Assembly: GCA_018241425.1 (NCBI GenBank)
Contig: JAFEDU010000002.1
Location: forward strand, 1,116,001-1,180,000
Origin: Pseudomonadota bacterium
GTDB taxonomy: Bacteria > Pseudomonadota > Gammaproteobacteria > Steroidobacterales > Steroidobacteraceae
DNA length: 64,000 nucleotides
Direction of reading: 5' to 3'
The notes beneath the pieces were generated by a model. That model was not told the origin of the DNA and searched no databases. It worked only from the letters and a program-made list of their open reading frames with translations. The position numbers were made by a program, and so were the translations under genes. This document shows, piece after piece, positions 17,986 to 27,560 of this stretch. How positions within the stretch are numbered: position 1 is the stretch's first letter; every line of letters begins with the position of its first letter.

Positions 17986-18450
17986 GGCTTCCCCGGATCG
18001 CCGCGACTCCCACGTTCAGACGAGCTCGCAACGGGGCGGCACATGGCGCATGCCGGAAGCGCAGCGGTGCTGCGGCCTTAATTTCCAGATTTTCTGGAAT
18101 GGACTGCGCGAGCATGTCGCCGACCGTGCCGGTGGCATCCGAGGTTGCGCGCAGTATGGGTCGCAAGTGGCGAAATGCATGGGTTTTGCCGGCATTGGCG
18201 CCAGGGGCTCTGTGAATGCCGAGCGCCGCGGCGACTGGCGCAATTAGACAACTTCTCACGAAAACGTGACGCAACTGGTCTAGTCTACGCCGCAGCCCGA
18301 TGGCGGGAACGTACAAGCCTCCGGCTTATACGGAGGAATAATATTTTTTGATTGCGACGCGTTTCAGCCGTACGCTCGCAACCCGCAGGGAGCGGATCGC
18401 AAGGTCCGTCGGGGCAGAGCTTAGAACTATAAAAGCAGAGGAAGTGGCAG
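17986..18450. other. Intergenic region upstream of csrA
   Basis: No convincing gene is seen in these 465 bases. It holds a TTCCAG/CTGGAA inverted repeat (about 18083-18099), a hairpin CCTCCG/CGGAGG around 18318-18337 followed by an A/T-rich stretch with six T, and TTGATT at about 18349 with TACGCT 17 bases later as a possible promoter. TATAAA sits at about 18427. Further GGA motifs precede the csrA start. The base composition here is less GC-rich than the flanks. Confidence 0.4.
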
Positions 18451-18672
18451 ATGCTCATTCTCACACGACGGGTCGGCGAAACCGTCATGATCGGTGATGA
18501 CGTGACCATCACGGTTCTGGGGGTCAAGGGGAACCAGGTCCGCGTCGGGATCAACGCGCCGAAGACGGTCGCCGTGCATCGCGAGGAAATCTACGAGCGG
18601 ATCAAGCGCGAGCAGCAACCGGAAGAGATTGCCGCCGACAAGCCCAAAGCCGCCCAGTACGCACCGGCCTGA
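18451..18672 (+). CDS. csrA: Carbon storage regulator CsrA
   Basis: Small RNA-binding global regulator that binds GGA motifs in mRNA leaders. The 73-aa product follows the family closely: [52 protein letters not shown], with the conserved Arg in VHREEIY. The tail after residue 55 is variable. The Shine-Dalgarno AGAGGA overlaps a GGA motif, fitting autoregulation seen in the family. A strong hairpin follows at 18729-18756. Confidence 0.97.
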   Translation: MLILTRRVGETVMIGDDVTITVLGVKGNQVRVGINAPKTVAVHREEIYERIKREQQPEEIAADKPKAAQYAPA

Positions 18673-18728
18673 GTTTCCATGAGGCGTGCGCGCGTCACGC
18701 GCGCACATCTCCGGTCGCCTAAAGACAC

Positions 18729-18756
18729 GGGGCCGCGATCTTGCGATCGCGGCCCC
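18729..18756. terminator. Hairpin terminator between csrA and the OmpA gene
   Basis: Perfect 12-base arms GGGGCCGCGATC/GATCGCGGCCCC around a TTGC loop, located between two convergent genes. There is no long T run on either side, so it may work in both directions or need Rho. A second, smaller inverted repeat GTGCGCGCG/CGCGCGCAC lies just upstream, about 18684-18705. Confidence 0.65.
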
Positions 18757-18793
18757 GCATCACATCGCTTCTCGAATGAAGCGGCGCCGGGGG

Positions 18794-19861
18794 TTACTGC
18801 CCTTCCTGCGCCTTGCCCGCATCCTTCACCGGGATGTCACCCGGGTTCTCGAGCACGTGCATCACCACGCGGCGGTTCTGCAGGCGCCCTTCCTTGGTCG
18901 CGTTGCTGGCGACCGGCTGGGTCTCGCCGTAGCCCCGGGTGGTGAGCTGTGACTCCGGGACGCCCTGGCTCACGAGATAGTCGCGCACCGAGTCGGCGCG
19001 ACGCTGCGAGAGCTTGAGGTTGTAGGGCGCAGGACCGGTGCTGTCAGTATGGCCCTGCAGCTCCACCTTCAGGCGGTGGTGCTCGCGCAGGCCCTTGGCC
19101 ACCTCATCCAGCACGGGCTTGGATTCGGCCGTCAGGTTCGCCGAGTTGGTCTCGAAGTTCACGCCCAGGAGGACGACGTCCTGGATCGGGCAGCCGTCCT
19201 TGTCGACCATCACGCCGGCCGGAACGTTCGGGCACTTCGCCTGGGGCGGCGGCGGCGGCGGGGGCGGAGGCGGTGCCGGCGGAGGCGGCGGGGGGGCCGC
19301 GGCCACCGGAGGCGGGATGCCCGGGCCGAAGGAGAGCACGAACCCCAGGGTGTAGAGCACGTCGATCGGGCCGTTGGACTGGCCGAAGCGGTCGCCGCGC
19401 ACCTTGATGTCCGGGCGCAGCGAGAAGCTGTTGGACGCGTCCGCGTTCTCCCACAGCTTGATGAAGGCGCCGGCGCCGCCCTCCAGCATGAACGCATCGG
19501 AGGTCGCCGTGGCGGGCGTCTGCGCCCGCAGGTCACCGAGTCCGAGGTCGAGGTACGGGGAGAAGGTGCCCCCGCGGTTGAACACCCGCAGGGCATCGAG
19601 CGACAGCCCCGTCAGGCGCGTGTGGCTCTGGTGGTCATCGGTGCTCAGGCGCGCCGAGTTGAGGTTGAGTTCGGCGCTCCAGTCCTGGTTGAGGTGCCGG
19701 CCGAAGGCCAGTCCCCCCAGGAAGGTGTTGTTACCGTCCCATTGGTTTCCCGGGCTGATGCCGCCCGCGTAGGGGTCGACGTACCAGTGACCCACCTCGT
19801 CGCCCGCAGTAGCGGCAAGCGGCGTCAGGGCCAGAAGCAGTGCACACACATGTCCCTTCAT
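18794..19861 (-). CDS. OmpA family outer-membrane protein
   Basis: 355 aa. Signal peptide MKGHVCALLLALTPLAATAG, then an 8-stranded beta-barrel domain (about 20-185, YVDPYAGG to LGFVLSFGPG), a proline linker of runs of up to ten Pro (about 190-210), a thrombospondin-3-like DKDGCPIQD and a C-terminal OmpA peptidoglycan-binding domain (VNFETNSANLTAESKPVLDEVA, LQGHTDSTGPAPYNLKLSQRRADSVRDYL, NRRVVM). I chose the ATG at 19861 because GGAGG lies 9 bases upstream; an earlier in-frame ATG sits on top of that site. Confidence 0.92.
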   Translation of the reverse strand: MKGHVCALLLALTPLAATAGDEVGHWYVDPYAGGISPGNQWDGNNTFLGGLAFGRHLNQDWSAELNLNSARLSTDDHQSHTRLTGLSLDALRVFNRGGTFSPYLDLGLGDLRAQTPATATSDAFMLEGGAGAFIKLWENADASNSFSLRPDIKVRGDRFGQSNGPIDVLYTLGFVLSFGPGIPPPVAAAPPPPPPAPPPPPPPPPPQAKCPNVPAGVMVDKDGCPIQDVVLLGVNFETNSANLTAESKPVLDEVAKGLREHHRLKVELQGHTDSTGPAPYNLKLSQRRADSVRDYLVSQGVPESQLTTRGYGETQPVASNATKEGRLQNRRVVMHVLENPGDIPVKDAGKAQEGQ

Positions 19862-19922
19862 CACTAACATCCTCCATGTTGCAAGCTGCCAACACCGAAA
19901 AGTGCTGTGCAGCACGAGGCGA

Positions 19923-19928
19923 ATTATA
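19923..19928 (-). promoter_or_regulatory. -10 element upstream of the OmpA gene
   Basis: A perfect TATAAT on the minus strand, 62 bases before the start codon; no clear -35 partner. A GTGCTG/CAGCAC inverted repeat lies between it and the ribosome site. Confidence 0.45.
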
Positions 19929-19981
19929 TCTGTTGTTAGGACATCGCGTCTCGCTCCGACGAGAGAGGGGCGCGTGTCAGA

Positions 19982-21520
19982 TCAGCGGAAACTGGGTAAC
20001 AAACTGTCAGCAAGTCGCTGCACGTCGGGTGTGCGCAACACCGCCGCGGCCGCCTCGATATCGAGCGCGAGCAGACGATCCTGCGGCGCGAACGGGACCT
20101 TGCGCCGCAGTGCATCGAACGCGCCCTTGAGCTGCGCAGACGTGGACAGCGGTGCGCGCAGGTCGATCCCCTGGCACGCGGCGAGAAACTCGATCGCCAC
20201 GACGTTCAGGGCGTTGGCCGTCATGGTTAATACGCGGCGCGCGCCGTGAGTTGCCATGCTGACGTGATCTTCCTGGTTGGCGGAGGTCGGGATGCTGTCG
20301 ATGCTCGCCGGGTGGCAGAGCATGCGGTTCTCCGCCACGAGTGCCGCGGCCGTGACCTGGGCCATCATGAACCCGGAGTTGACCCCGCTCTCGGGCGTCA
20401 GGAAGGCCGGCAGGCCGCTCATCTTCGGGTCCACCAGCAGCGCGAGGCGCCGCTCGGTGATCGAGCCGATCTCGGCGCAGGCCAGCGCCAGTATGTCGGC
20501 GGCGAAGGCCACCGGTTCCGCGTGGAAGTTGCCGCCGGACAGCACCTCGTTCGTATCGGGGAAGATCAGCGGGTTGTCCGTGACGGCATTGGCCTCGGTC
20601 ACGAGCGTGGCGGCCTGCTGTGACATGAGGTCCAGGCACGCCCCCATCACCTGCGGCTGGCAGCGCAGCGAGTAGGGGTCCTGGACGCGCGTGCAGGTGC
20701 GGTGCGACTCCCGGATCGCGCTGCCCTCCAGCAGCGAGCGGTACAACTGCGCCACGCGCGCCTGGCCTTCGTGGCCGCGCAGGTGGTGGATGCGCGGGTC
20801 GAAGGGGGCGTCGCTCCCCTGCAGCGCATCGAGCGACAGGCTGCCCGTCACGACCGCGGCGGCGAACACGGCCTCGAGCTCGAACAGGGCCGCGAGCGCG
20901 AGCGCGGTCGACACCTGCGTCCCGTTAAGGAGCGCCAGTCCCTCCTTCGGTCCGAGCGCGGGCGGCGTGAGTCCCTCCTGCGCCAGCGCCTCGGCCGCCG
21001 GCAGGACCTCCCCGTGGCGGCGGATCTGCCCCTGGCCCAGGAAGACCAGCGACAGGTGCGCGAGCGGTGCCAGGTCCCCTGAGGCACCGACCGAGCCCTG
21101 CGCGGGCACGCAGGGGTAGAGCCCGCGGTTGATCAGCGACTCGAGGAAGCGCACCAGGGCCACGCTCACGCCCGAGAATCCCTGCAGCAGGCTCGCAAGC
21201 TTCAGCACGAGGGTGAGGCGCACGATGCCGTCGTCGAGCAGCGGGCCGACGCCCGCGCTGTGCGAGAGGATGATGTTGCGCTGGAGCAGGGTGCGCTGCG
21301 CTGCGGGGATGCGCGTGTTGGCGAGGAGCCCGAAGCCGGTGTTGATGCCGTACGCCGGCGCATCCGCGGAAGCGATGCGCAGCGTCGCCGCGTGCGCCTC
21401 GCCCACGGCGCTCACCGCTGGGGCATCCAGGCTCACCGTGACCGGGCCGCCGTAGATGCGGCGCAGGTCCGTGAGGTGCAGCGCGCGGGCGCCCAGCTTC
21501 AGGGGTTCGAGTTCGGCCAT
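19982..21520 (-). CDS. hutH: Histidine ammonia-lyase
   Basis: Deaminates L-histidine to urocanate, the first step of histidine catabolism. 512 aa. The MIO prosthetic group forms from Ala-Ser-Gly in GSVGASGDLAPL near residue 143. Other family blocks are YGINTGFGLL, NPLIFPDTNEVLSGGNFH and TSANQEDHVSM. The start at 21520 (MAELEPLKL) lies inside the end of hutI with a 22-base overlap, so the genes are coupled. Last gene of the hutC-U-I-H operon. Confidence 0.96.
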   Translation of the reverse strand: MAELEPLKLGARALHLTDLRRIYGGPVTVSLDAPAVSAVGEAHAATLRIASADAPAYGINTGFGLLANTRIPAAQRTLLQRNIILSHSAGVGPLLDDGIVRLTLVLKLASLLQGFSGVSVALVRFLESLINRGLYPCVPAQGSVGASGDLAPLAHLSLVFLGQGQIRRHGEVLPAAEALAQEGLTPPALGPKEGLALLNGTQVSTALALAALFELEAVFAAAVVTGSLSLDALQGSDAPFDPRIHHLRGHEGQARVAQLYRSLLEGSAIRESHRTCTRVQDPYSLRCQPQVMGACLDLMSQQAATLVTEANAVTDNPLIFPDTNEVLSGGNFHAEPVAFAADILALACAEIGSITERRLALLVDPKMSGLPAFLTPESGVNSGFMMAQVTAAALVAENRMLCHPASIDSIPTSANQEDHVSMATHGARRVLTMTANALNVVAIEFLAACQGIDLRAPLSTSAQLKGAFDALRRKVPFAPQDRLLALDIEAAAAVLRTPDVQRLADSLLPSFR

Positions 21521-22731
21521 CGCAGTACCTCGCCCGCGCGCACCACGGTGCGGCGGGGGTTGAATCCGATCCAGTAGGAGAGTTCGGCCAGGGTCGTCAC
21601 GTTCCAGACCACGAAGTCCGCGGCCCGCCCGGCCGCGAGCGTGCCGCGCTCCCGGGCGAGCCCCAGGGCCGCGGCCGCGGCGCGCGTGACGCCGAGGAGG
21701 GACTCCTCGGCGGTGAGCCCGAACAGGCGCGTCGCCATGCTGAGGGCGGTGAGGAGCGAGGTGCCCGGGGCCGAGCCGGGGTTGCAATCGCTCGCCACTG
21801 CCATCGTGACCCCGGCGCTGCGCAGCGCCGCGATCGGCGGTTTGCGCGTCTCGGCCAGGCAGTAGAAGGCGACCGGCAGCAGCACCGCGACCGTGCCGGC
21901 GCGGGCGAGAGCGGCGGCCTCGGCCTCGCCTGCGAACTCCAGGTGATCGCACGAGAGGGCGCCGAAGCGCGTGGCGAGGAGTGTCCCGCCGAGGTTCGAG
22001 AGCTGCTCGGCGTGCATCTTCACCGGGATGCCCAGCGCCTGCGCGCGCTCGAAGAGCGTCTCGGCCTCCGCGACGCTGAAGGCGATGCGCTCGCAGAAGA
22101 TGTCCACGGCATCAATGAGCCCCTCGGCGGCGAGCTCGGGCAGCCACTGCGAGGACAGCACCTCGATGTAGTCGCGCGCGCGGCCGCGGAATTCGGGCGG
22201 GACGGTGTGGGCGGCGAGGAAGGTGGTGCGGACCGTCACCGGCAGGAGCGCGCCCAGGCGCCGCGCCACCCGCAGCATCTTCGCCTCGTCCGCGAGCGTG
22301 AGCCCGTAGCCGGACTTGATCTCCACCGTGGTCACGCCCTCGGCGGCGAGCGCCGCCAGGCGTGGCAGGCTCTGCGCCAGGAGTTCATCCTCGCTCGCCG
22401 CGCGCAGCGCGCGCACGCTCGAGAGGATCCCGCCCCCGGCGCGCGCGATCTCCTCGTAGCTGCGCCCGCGCAGCCGCTCGGCGTACTCGTCGGCGCGGTT
22501 GCCCGCGAACACCAGGTGGGTGTGGCAGTCGATGAGCCCCGGGGTCACCCAGGCCCCGTTCAGGTCGTGCACCTCCGCGCCGGCCGCCGCGGGCGGCACG
22601 GCGCTGCTCGCGCCCACCCACTCGATCGTGCCGCCACGGGTGAGGAGTGCGCCGTTCTCGATGCGCCGGTCCTGCGCATCGCAGGTCGCCAGGTGCGCGT
22701 TGCGCCAGAGCTTTAGGCTGCCCGTCGTCAT
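21499..22731 (-). CDS. hutI: Imidazolonepropionase
   Basis: Opens the ring of 4-imidazolone-5-propionate to N-formimino-L-glutamate, the third step of the pathway. 410 aa, amidohydrolase fold: metal ligands HTH in DCHTHLVFAGNR, VEIKSGYGL, KMHAEQLSN, and SDCNPGSAPG. Start at ATG 22731. It lies between hutU and hutH on the same strand. Confidence 0.96.
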   Translation of the reverse strand: MTTGSLKLWRNAHLATCDAQDRRIENGALLTRGGTIEWVGASSAVPPAAAGAEVHDLNGAWVTPGLIDCHTHLVFAGNRADEYAERLRGRSYEEIARAGGGILSSVRALRAASEDELLAQSLPRLAALAAEGVTTVEIKSGYGLTLADEAKMLRVARRLGALLPVTVRTTFLAAHTVPPEFRGRARDYIEVLSSQWLPELAAEGLIDAVDIFCERIAFSVAEAETLFERAQALGIPVKMHAEQLSNLGGTLLATRFGALSCDHLEFAGEAEAAALARAGTVAVLLPVAFYCLAETRKPPIAALRSAGVTMAVASDCNPGSAPGTSLLTALSMATRLFGLTAEESLLGVTRAAAAALGLARERGTLAAGRAADFVVWNVTTLAELSYWIGFNPRRTVVRAGEVLRWPNSNP

Positions 22732-22750
22732 GGGAGGGTGCGGGGTGCGC

Positions 22751-24418
22751 CTAGCCCTTGAGGAAGGGCAGGTTGAGGCCCTGCTCGCGCGCGCACTCAA
22801 TCGCGATGTCGTAGCCGGCGTCGGCGTGGCGCATCACGCCGGTCGCCGGGTCGTTGAACAGCACGCGCTCGATGCGCCGCGCGGCCGCCGGCGTCCCGTC
22901 GCACACGATGACCACGCCGGAGTGCTGCGAATAGCCCATGCCGACCCCGCCGCCGTGGTGGATCGACACCCAGGTCGCCCCCGAGGCGGTGTTGAGGAGC
23001 GCGTTCAGGAGCGGCCAGTCGGCGACCGCATCGGAGCCGTCCTTCATCGCCTCGGTCTCGCGGTTTGGGCTCGCCACCGAGCCGGAGTCCAGGTGGTCGC
23101 GGCCGATGACGACGGGGGCCTTCAGCTCCCCGCGCGCCACCATCTCGTTGAAGGCGAGCCCGAGGCGGTGGCGGTCGCCGAGCCCCACCCAGCAGATGCG
23201 CGCCGGCAGTCCCTGGAACTGGATGCGCTCGCGCGCCATGTCCAGCCAGTGGTGCAGGTGCTTGTCGTTCGGCAGCAGCTCGCGCACCTTCGCATCCGTG
23301 CGGTAGATGTCCTCCGGGTCACCGGACAGCGCCGCCCAGCGGAACGGGCCGATGCCGCGGCAGAAGAGCGGCCGTACGTACGCCGGCACGAAGCCCGGGA
23401 AGGCGAAGGCGTCCTTGACGCCCGCATCGAGGGCCACCTGGCGGATGTTGTTGCCGTAGTCGAACACCGGGATGCCGAGCTTCTGGAAGGCGAGCATCGC
23501 CTGCACGTGCTCGGCCATCGAGGCGCAGGCCGCGCGCTCAACCTCCTGGGGGTTGTCGCGGCGCGCGCGGTCCCACTGCTCGAGCGTCCAGCCCTTGGGC
23601 AGGTAGCCGTTCACCGGGTCGTGCGCGGAAGTCTGGTCGGTAACCGCATCCGGGCGCACGCCGCGGCGCAGGAGCTCCGGCAGCACCTCGGCGGCATTGC
23701 CCAGCAGCCCGACGGAGACGGGCTTCCCGGACCGCTTCGCGCCCTCGAGGATCGAGAGCGCCTCATCGAGGCTCTTCGCCTCGACGTCGAGGTAGCGGGT
23801 CTGCAGCCGCTTGGCGATGCGCTCGGGGCGGCACTCGATGGCGAGCATCGAGGCGCCCGCCATCGTGGCTGCGAGCGGCTGCGCGCCGCCCATGCCGCCC
23901 AGGCCCGCGGTCAGGATCCAGCGCCCGGCGAGCTTGCCGCCGAAGTGCTGGCGGCCCATTTCCACGAAGGTCTCGTAGGTGCCCTGCACGATGCCCTGGC
24001 TGCCAATGTAGATCCAGCTGCCGGCGGTCATCTGCCCGAACATCATCAGGCCCTTCCGGTCGAGCTCGTTGAAGTGCTGCCAGTCCGCCCAGCGCGCGAC
24101 CAGGTTGGAGTTGGCGATGAGCACCCGGGGGGCGTCCGCGTGGGTACGGAACACGCCGACGGGCTTGCCGGACTGGACCAGCAGCGTCTCGTTGTCCTTG
24201 AGGTCCCGCAGCGCCGCCACGATCTGCTCGTAGCACTGCCAGTTGCGCGCCGCCTTGCCGATGCCGCCGTAGACGACCAGCTCGGCCGGGCGCTCGGCCA
24301 CGTCCGGGTCGAGGTTGTTCATGAGCATGCGCAAGGGGGCCTCGGTGAGCCAGCTTCTGGCGCTGAGGGTGGTGCCGCGCGGGGCGCGCAGGGGCATGCG
24401 GGTGCTGGAATCGGACAT
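22751..24418 (-). CDS. hutU: Urocanate hydratase
   Basis: Converts urocanate to imidazolonepropionate using bound NAD+. 555 aa, the usual length. Seen: [23 protein letters not shown] (NAD-binding glycine run), [11 protein letters not shown], and [20 protein letters not shown]. The start is 5 bases after the hutC stop, so the regulator and enzymes share one transcript. Confidence 0.97.
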   Translation of the reverse strand: MSDSSTRMPLRAPRGTTLSARSWLTEAPLRMLMNNLDPDVAERPAELVVYGGIGKAARNWQCYEQIVAALRDLKDNETLLVQSGKPVGVFRTHADAPRVLIANSNLVARWADWQHFNELDRKGLMMFGQMTAGSWIYIGSQGIVQGTYETFVEMGRQHFGGKLAGRWILTAGLGGMGGAQPLAATMAGASMLAIECRPERIAKRLQTRYLDVEAKSLDEALSILEGAKRSGKPVSVGLLGNAAEVLPELLRRGVRPDAVTDQTSAHDPVNGYLPKGWTLEQWDRARRDNPQEVERAACASMAEHVQAMLAFQKLGIPVFDYGNNIRQVALDAGVKDAFAFPGFVPAYVRPLFCRGIGPFRWAALSGDPEDIYRTDAKVRELLPNDKHLHHWLDMARERIQFQGLPARICWVGLGDRHRLGLAFNEMVARGELKAPVVIGRDHLDSGSVASPNRETEAMKDGSDAVADWPLLNALLNTASGATWVSIHHGGGVGMGYSQHSGVVIVCDGTPAAARRIERVLFNDPATGVMRHADAGYDIAIECAREQGLNLPFLKG

Positions 24419-24423
24419 GGCGG

Positions 24424-25179
24424 TTACCTCGGCTGGATGGTCGCGCTCAGCTCGTAGCGCGAACCGGGGTGGTAGAGGTCGGCGATGCTGGCGATCCGCC
24501 CCTGCGAGAAGGTGCGGCGCCGGATGAGGAGGCAGGCCTCGTCGGCCTCGAGTTTCAGCAGGCGGCGGATGCGCCGCTCCGGCACGAGCGCACGCACGGT
24601 GTGCTCGGCGCGCTGCAGCGGCGCGACGCGGATCAGGAACTCGTGCGGCGTCACGCGCGTGAAGTCGTTCGCAAGATAGCCCGGGGCGGCCTCGAGGTTG
24701 ACGTAGCGCTCCTCGACCTGCAGCGGGTGCGCCCCCTCGAAGTGGGTGATGAGCGAGTAGCCGAGCGCGGCCCCGGCCGGGAGCTCGAAGCGCTCGGCGA
24801 GCTCGGGCGTCGCGGCCACGCCTTCCAGGGCGACCACGCGGGCGCGGTGCTCGTGCCCGCGGGCGCGGATCTCGTCCCCGATGTTGCGGACCTCGAGGGG
24901 GTGGGCGTGCACGCGCGCCTCGGCCACGAAGGTGCCGACGCCGGCCAGGCGCACCAGCACGCCGTCGGCGGTCAGTTCCCGCAGCGCCCGGTTGGCGGTC
25001 ATGCGCGAGACCGCGAGCTCCCGGACCAGCTCGTTCTCGGAGGGCACGCGCTCGCCGGCCTTGAGGCTCCCGCCCTCGATGCGCTCGAGCACGTAGTGCT
25101 TGACCTTCTGGTAGCGGGCGGCGGCCGGGGGCATGGCCATGGGGGCGGACACCTTGAAGGAGACGATCCCGGCCCCCAT
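24424..25179 (-). CDS. hutC: Histidine utilisation repressor, GntR/HutC family
   Basis: Represses hut genes until urocanate binds. A GntR winged helix at about residues 20-85 ([42 protein letters not shown]) is followed by a UTRA ligand domain (about 110-245). The nominal start at 25179 has no good ribosome site; a later in-frame ATG at 25140 with AAGGTG upstream is also plausible. First gene of the operon. A HutC-like palindrome lies 13 bases upstream of the start, so it is probably autoregulated. Confidence 0.95.
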   Translation of the reverse strand: MGAGIVSFKVSAPMAMPPAAARYQKVKHYVLERIEGGSLKAGERVPSENELVRELAVSRMTANRALRELTADGVLVRLAGVGTFVAEARVHAHPLEVRNIGDEIRARGHEHRARVVALEGVAATPELAERFELPAGAALGYSLITHFEGAHPLQVEERYVNLEAAPGYLANDFTRVTPHEFLIRVAPLQRAEHTVRALVPERRIRRLLKLEADEACLLIRRRTFSQGRIASIADLYHPGSRYELSATIQPR

Positions 25180-25191
25180 GCTGGCATGGCG

Positions 25192-25220
25192 GCCCTAGCT
25201 TGTCTATACAGGTCTAGGGC
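25192..25220. promoter_or_regulatory. hutC: Predicted HutC operator
   Basis: The core TGTCTATACA (25201-25210) is a near-perfect palindrome of the TGTATA-type sites used by HutC regulators, embedded in a larger repeat with 7-base arms GCCCTAG (25192-25198) and CTAGGGC (25214-25220). It lies immediately upstream of hutC, where it could block the promoter. Confidence 0.7.
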
Positions 25221-25261
25221 GGAAGGAGCGTCGGAGCGTGGCCTGGGCGCCGCACTCCGGT

Positions 25262-25290
25262 TTCCTTCGCCCCGGTCGTTCCGGTAGAAT
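25262..25290 (+). promoter_or_regulatory. Predicted promoter of the rimP-nusA-infB operon
   Basis: TTCCTT (25262-25267) and TAGAAT (25285-25290), spaced by 17 bases. A transcript from here would have a leader of about 210 bases before rimP. Confidence 0.5.
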
Positions 25291-25296
25291 CCGCGG

Positions 25297-25509
25297 CCCC
25301 AAAGCGGGCTCAAGGCCGTGGCGGGGAACGGGTGGCTGGCGTCGCCTGGCTCGATCGGAAGCGTCCTTACGGGATGTCAGGCCGAAGAGGTGCGCGACGC
25401 CCCCTTTGAAGTTCGACGAGCAAAGCCCCCCGAGGGGCTTTTTGTTTTTTGGCGGGCCCTTGGGCCCTTTTTTGTTTGCGCAATGCACTCCTTTCTATAG
25501 AAGTGCCAG
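25297..25509 (+). promoter_or_regulatory. Structured leader of the rimP operon (attenuator-like)
   Basis: The non-coding stretch contains a long-range stem GGCGTCGC (25338-25345) with GCGACGCC (25394-25401) enclosing smaller stems (CCTG/CAGG; CGTCC/GGATG around a TTACG loop), then two intrinsic terminators before the rimP start. In enterobacteria a premature-terminator leader upstream of rimP is a known Rfam-type element; this one has the same position and logic. I cannot confirm sequence homology. No tRNA is present here, unlike the metY gene in E. coli. Confidence 0.5.
25422..25473 (+). terminator. Tandem intrinsic terminators inside the rimP leader
   Basis: The first hairpin pairs AAAGCCCC (25422-25429) with GGGGCTTT (25434-25441) around CCGA, followed by TTTTGTTTTTT. 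The second, GGGC/GCCC around CCTTGG (25454-25467), is followed by six T. Both precede rimP by less than 90 bases on the coding strand. Confidence 0.75.
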
Positions 25510-25980
25510 GTGAGGGACTCAAATCCGGTGGTCGTGACGCTGCGCGAGCGACTGATGAGCCTGACCGAGCCGCTGCTCGAGCGTCTCGGCTACGAGCTCG
25601 TGGACCTGGAGTATTCCGCGCACCGCGGTGGCGCGCAGGTGCGGTTGTTCATCGACCGGCCCGAAGGGGTGGGGCTCGATGACTGCGAGAAGGTGAGCCG
25701 CGAGGTGTCGGCGCTGTTCGACGCCGAGGACCCGATCCCGAGCGCCTACACGCTCGAGGTGTCCTCGCCGGGCTTCGACCGCGTGTTGCGCAAGCGCGAG
25801 CACTTCGGGCGCTTCGTCGGCTCGCGGGTGTTCGTGGAGCTGAAGGAGCCGCGCGCCGGGCGGCGCCGTTACACCGGGACGCTTCTTACGGTGGACGAGG
25901 GCGGCATCGCCCTGGAAGTGGACCGGGAGCACGTGGCGATGACATTCGCCGAGATTGGCAAGGCGCGGCTGGCCGCCTGA
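25510..25980 (+). CDS. rimP: Ribosome maturation factor RimP
   Basis: Needed for 30S subunit maturation. 156 aa in two domains: an alpha-beta N-terminal part ([46 protein letters not shown], here given as family blocks) and a C-terminal SH3-like part ([27 protein letters not shown]). Start taken as GTG 25510; a second GTG a few codons in is an alternative. The order rimP-nusA-infB is standard. Confidence 0.95.
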   Translation: MRDSNPVVVTLRERLMSLTEPLLERLGYELVDLEYSAHRGGAQVRLFIDRPEGVGLDDCEKVSREVSALFDAEDPIPSAYTLEVSSPGFDRVLRKREHFGRFVGSRVFVELKEPRAGRRRYTGTLLTVDEGGIALEVDREHVAMTFAEIGKARLAA

Positions 25981-26044
25981 AGTTAACGCGAGCCGCAGGC
26001 AAGTACCCGCAGCTGCACTGCAGCCGGGAGAGGTAGACAAGATC

Positions 26045-27547
26045 GTGAACAAAGAAATTCTCATGGTGGTGGACGCCGTTTCCAACGAGAAGGGCGTCGA
26101 CAAGGAAGTGATCTTCGAGGCGCTGGAAGCAGCATTGGCCTCGGCCACCCGCAAGAAGCACGGCGAGGAGTGGGACGCGCGCGTCGCCATCGACCGCAAG
26201 AGCGGCGACTACGAGACCTTCCGCCGCTGGAAGGTGTTCGCCGATGACTCCAAGGAACTCGAGGTTCCCGAGCGCGAGCTGCGGCTCGAGGACGCCACCG
26301 ACATGGACCCGAAGGCCGAGGTGGGCGGTTTCGTCGAGGAGCCGATCGAGTCGGTCGCCTTCGGCCGCATCGCCGCACAGCAGGCCAAGCAGGTCATCGT
26401 GCAGAAGGTGCGCGAGGCCGAACGCGCCCAGGTGGTGGATGCTTACAAGGACCGCGTGGGCACGCTCGTCTCGGGGGTCGTCAAGCGCATCGACCGCAAC
26501 GGCATCTACGTCGACCTCGGCTCCAACGCCGAAGGCTTCGTGCCGCGCACCGACATGATCCCGCGCGAGCAGGCCAAGCCCCAGGACCGCATCAAGGCAT
26601 TCCTGAAGGAAGTGCGCTCCGAGCCGCGCGGCCCGCAGCTGTTCCTCACCCGCACCGCTCCCGAGTTCCTCATCGAGCTCTTCAAGCTCGAGGTGCCCGA
26701 GGTGGGCCAGGGGCTGATCCAGATCCTCGGCGCCGCCCGGGACGCGGGCGTGCGCGCCAAGATCGCCGTGCGCAGCAACGACCCGCGCATCGACCCGGTG
26801 GGGGCGTGCGTCGGCATGCGCGGCTCGCGCGTGCAGGCGGTCTCCAACGAGATCGCCGGCGAGCGCGTCGACATCATCCCGTTCGTGGACAACGCGGCGC
26901 AGTTCGTGATCAACGCCATGTCGCCGGCCGAGGTGATGTCCATCGTCGTCGACGAGGACAAGCACTCCATGGACATCGCGGTCGCCGAGGACAAGCTCTC
27001 CCAGGCGATCGGCCGCGGCGGGCAGAACATCCGCCTCGCCAGCCAGCTCACCGGCTGGGACCTGAACGTCATGACCGAGAGCGATGCCGAGGCCAAGAGC
27101 GAGACCGAGGCCAAGGAGCTGGTGCAGAACTTCATGAAGCAGCTCGACGTCGACGAGGACGTCGCCACGATCCTGGCGCAGGAGGGCTTCTCGACCATCG
27201 AGGAGATCGCCTACGTGCCGCAGGCGGAGCTGGCCGCGATCGAGGAGTTCGACGAGGACATCGTGAAGGAGCTGCGCAACCGCGCCCGCGACGTGCTGCT
27301 GACGCAGGCGATCGCGAGCGAGGAGACGCTCGACCAGTCGATGCCGGCGGATGACCTCCTGCTGCTCGAGGGCATGAGCCCCGACCTCGCCCTCACGCTC
27401 GCGCGCCGCGGGGTGCGCACGCGCGAGGACCTCGCCGAGCAGTCCGTCGACGAGCTCGCCGACATCGAGGGCCTGGCCGCCGAGAAGGCCGCCACGCTCA
27501 TCATGACCGCACGTGCCCCGTGGTTCGACGCGGGCAACGGGACCTGA
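26045..27547 (+). CDS. nusA: Transcription termination/antitermination protein NusA
   Basis: Binds RNA polymerase and nascent RNA and modulates pausing and termination. 500 aa: N-terminal RNAP-binding domain ([18 protein letters not shown]), S1 domain ([29 protein letters not shown]), two KH domains ([35 protein letters not shown]), and two C-terminal helix-hairpin acidic repeats (from about 360 and 435) typical of gammaproteobacteria. GTG start at 26045 with GAGAGG upstream. infB starts 13 bases downstream. Confidence 0.97.
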   Translation: MNKEILMVVDAVSNEKGVDKEVIFEALEAALASATRKKHGEEWDARVAIDRKSGDYETFRRWKVFADDSKELEVPERELRLEDATDMDPKAEVGGFVEEPIESVAFGRIAAQQAKQVIVQKVREAERAQVVDAYKDRVGTLVSGVVKRIDRNGIYVDLGSNAEGFVPRTDMIPREQAKPQDRIKAFLKEVRSEPRGPQLFLTRTAPEFLIELFKLEVPEVGQGLIQILGAARDAGVRAKIAVRSNDPRIDPVGACVGMRGSRVQAVSNEIAGERVDIIPFVDNAAQFVINAMSPAEVMSIVVDEDKHSMDIAVAEDKLSQAIGRGGQNIRLASQLTGWDLNVMTESDAEAKSETEAKELVQNFMKQLDVDEDVATILAQEGFSTIEEIAYVPQAELAAIEEFDEDIVKELRNRARDVLLTQAIASEETLDQSMPADDLLLLEGMSPDLALTLARRGVRTREDLAEQSVDELADIEGLAAEKAATLIMTARAPWFDAGNGT

Positions 27548-27560
27548 GGAACAACAACCC

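Noticed and set aside
19235..19300. GGC-type repeats in the OmpA gene read as a possible repeat array
   Set aside because: They encode the Pro-rich linker between the barrel and the OmpA domain, common in this family.
25297..25421. Possible tRNA-Leu in the rimP leader (TCCTTACGG and GTGGCGG-like segments)
   Set aside because: No complete acceptor stem, T arm or anticodon loop can be drawn; the pairing fits an attenuator leader better.
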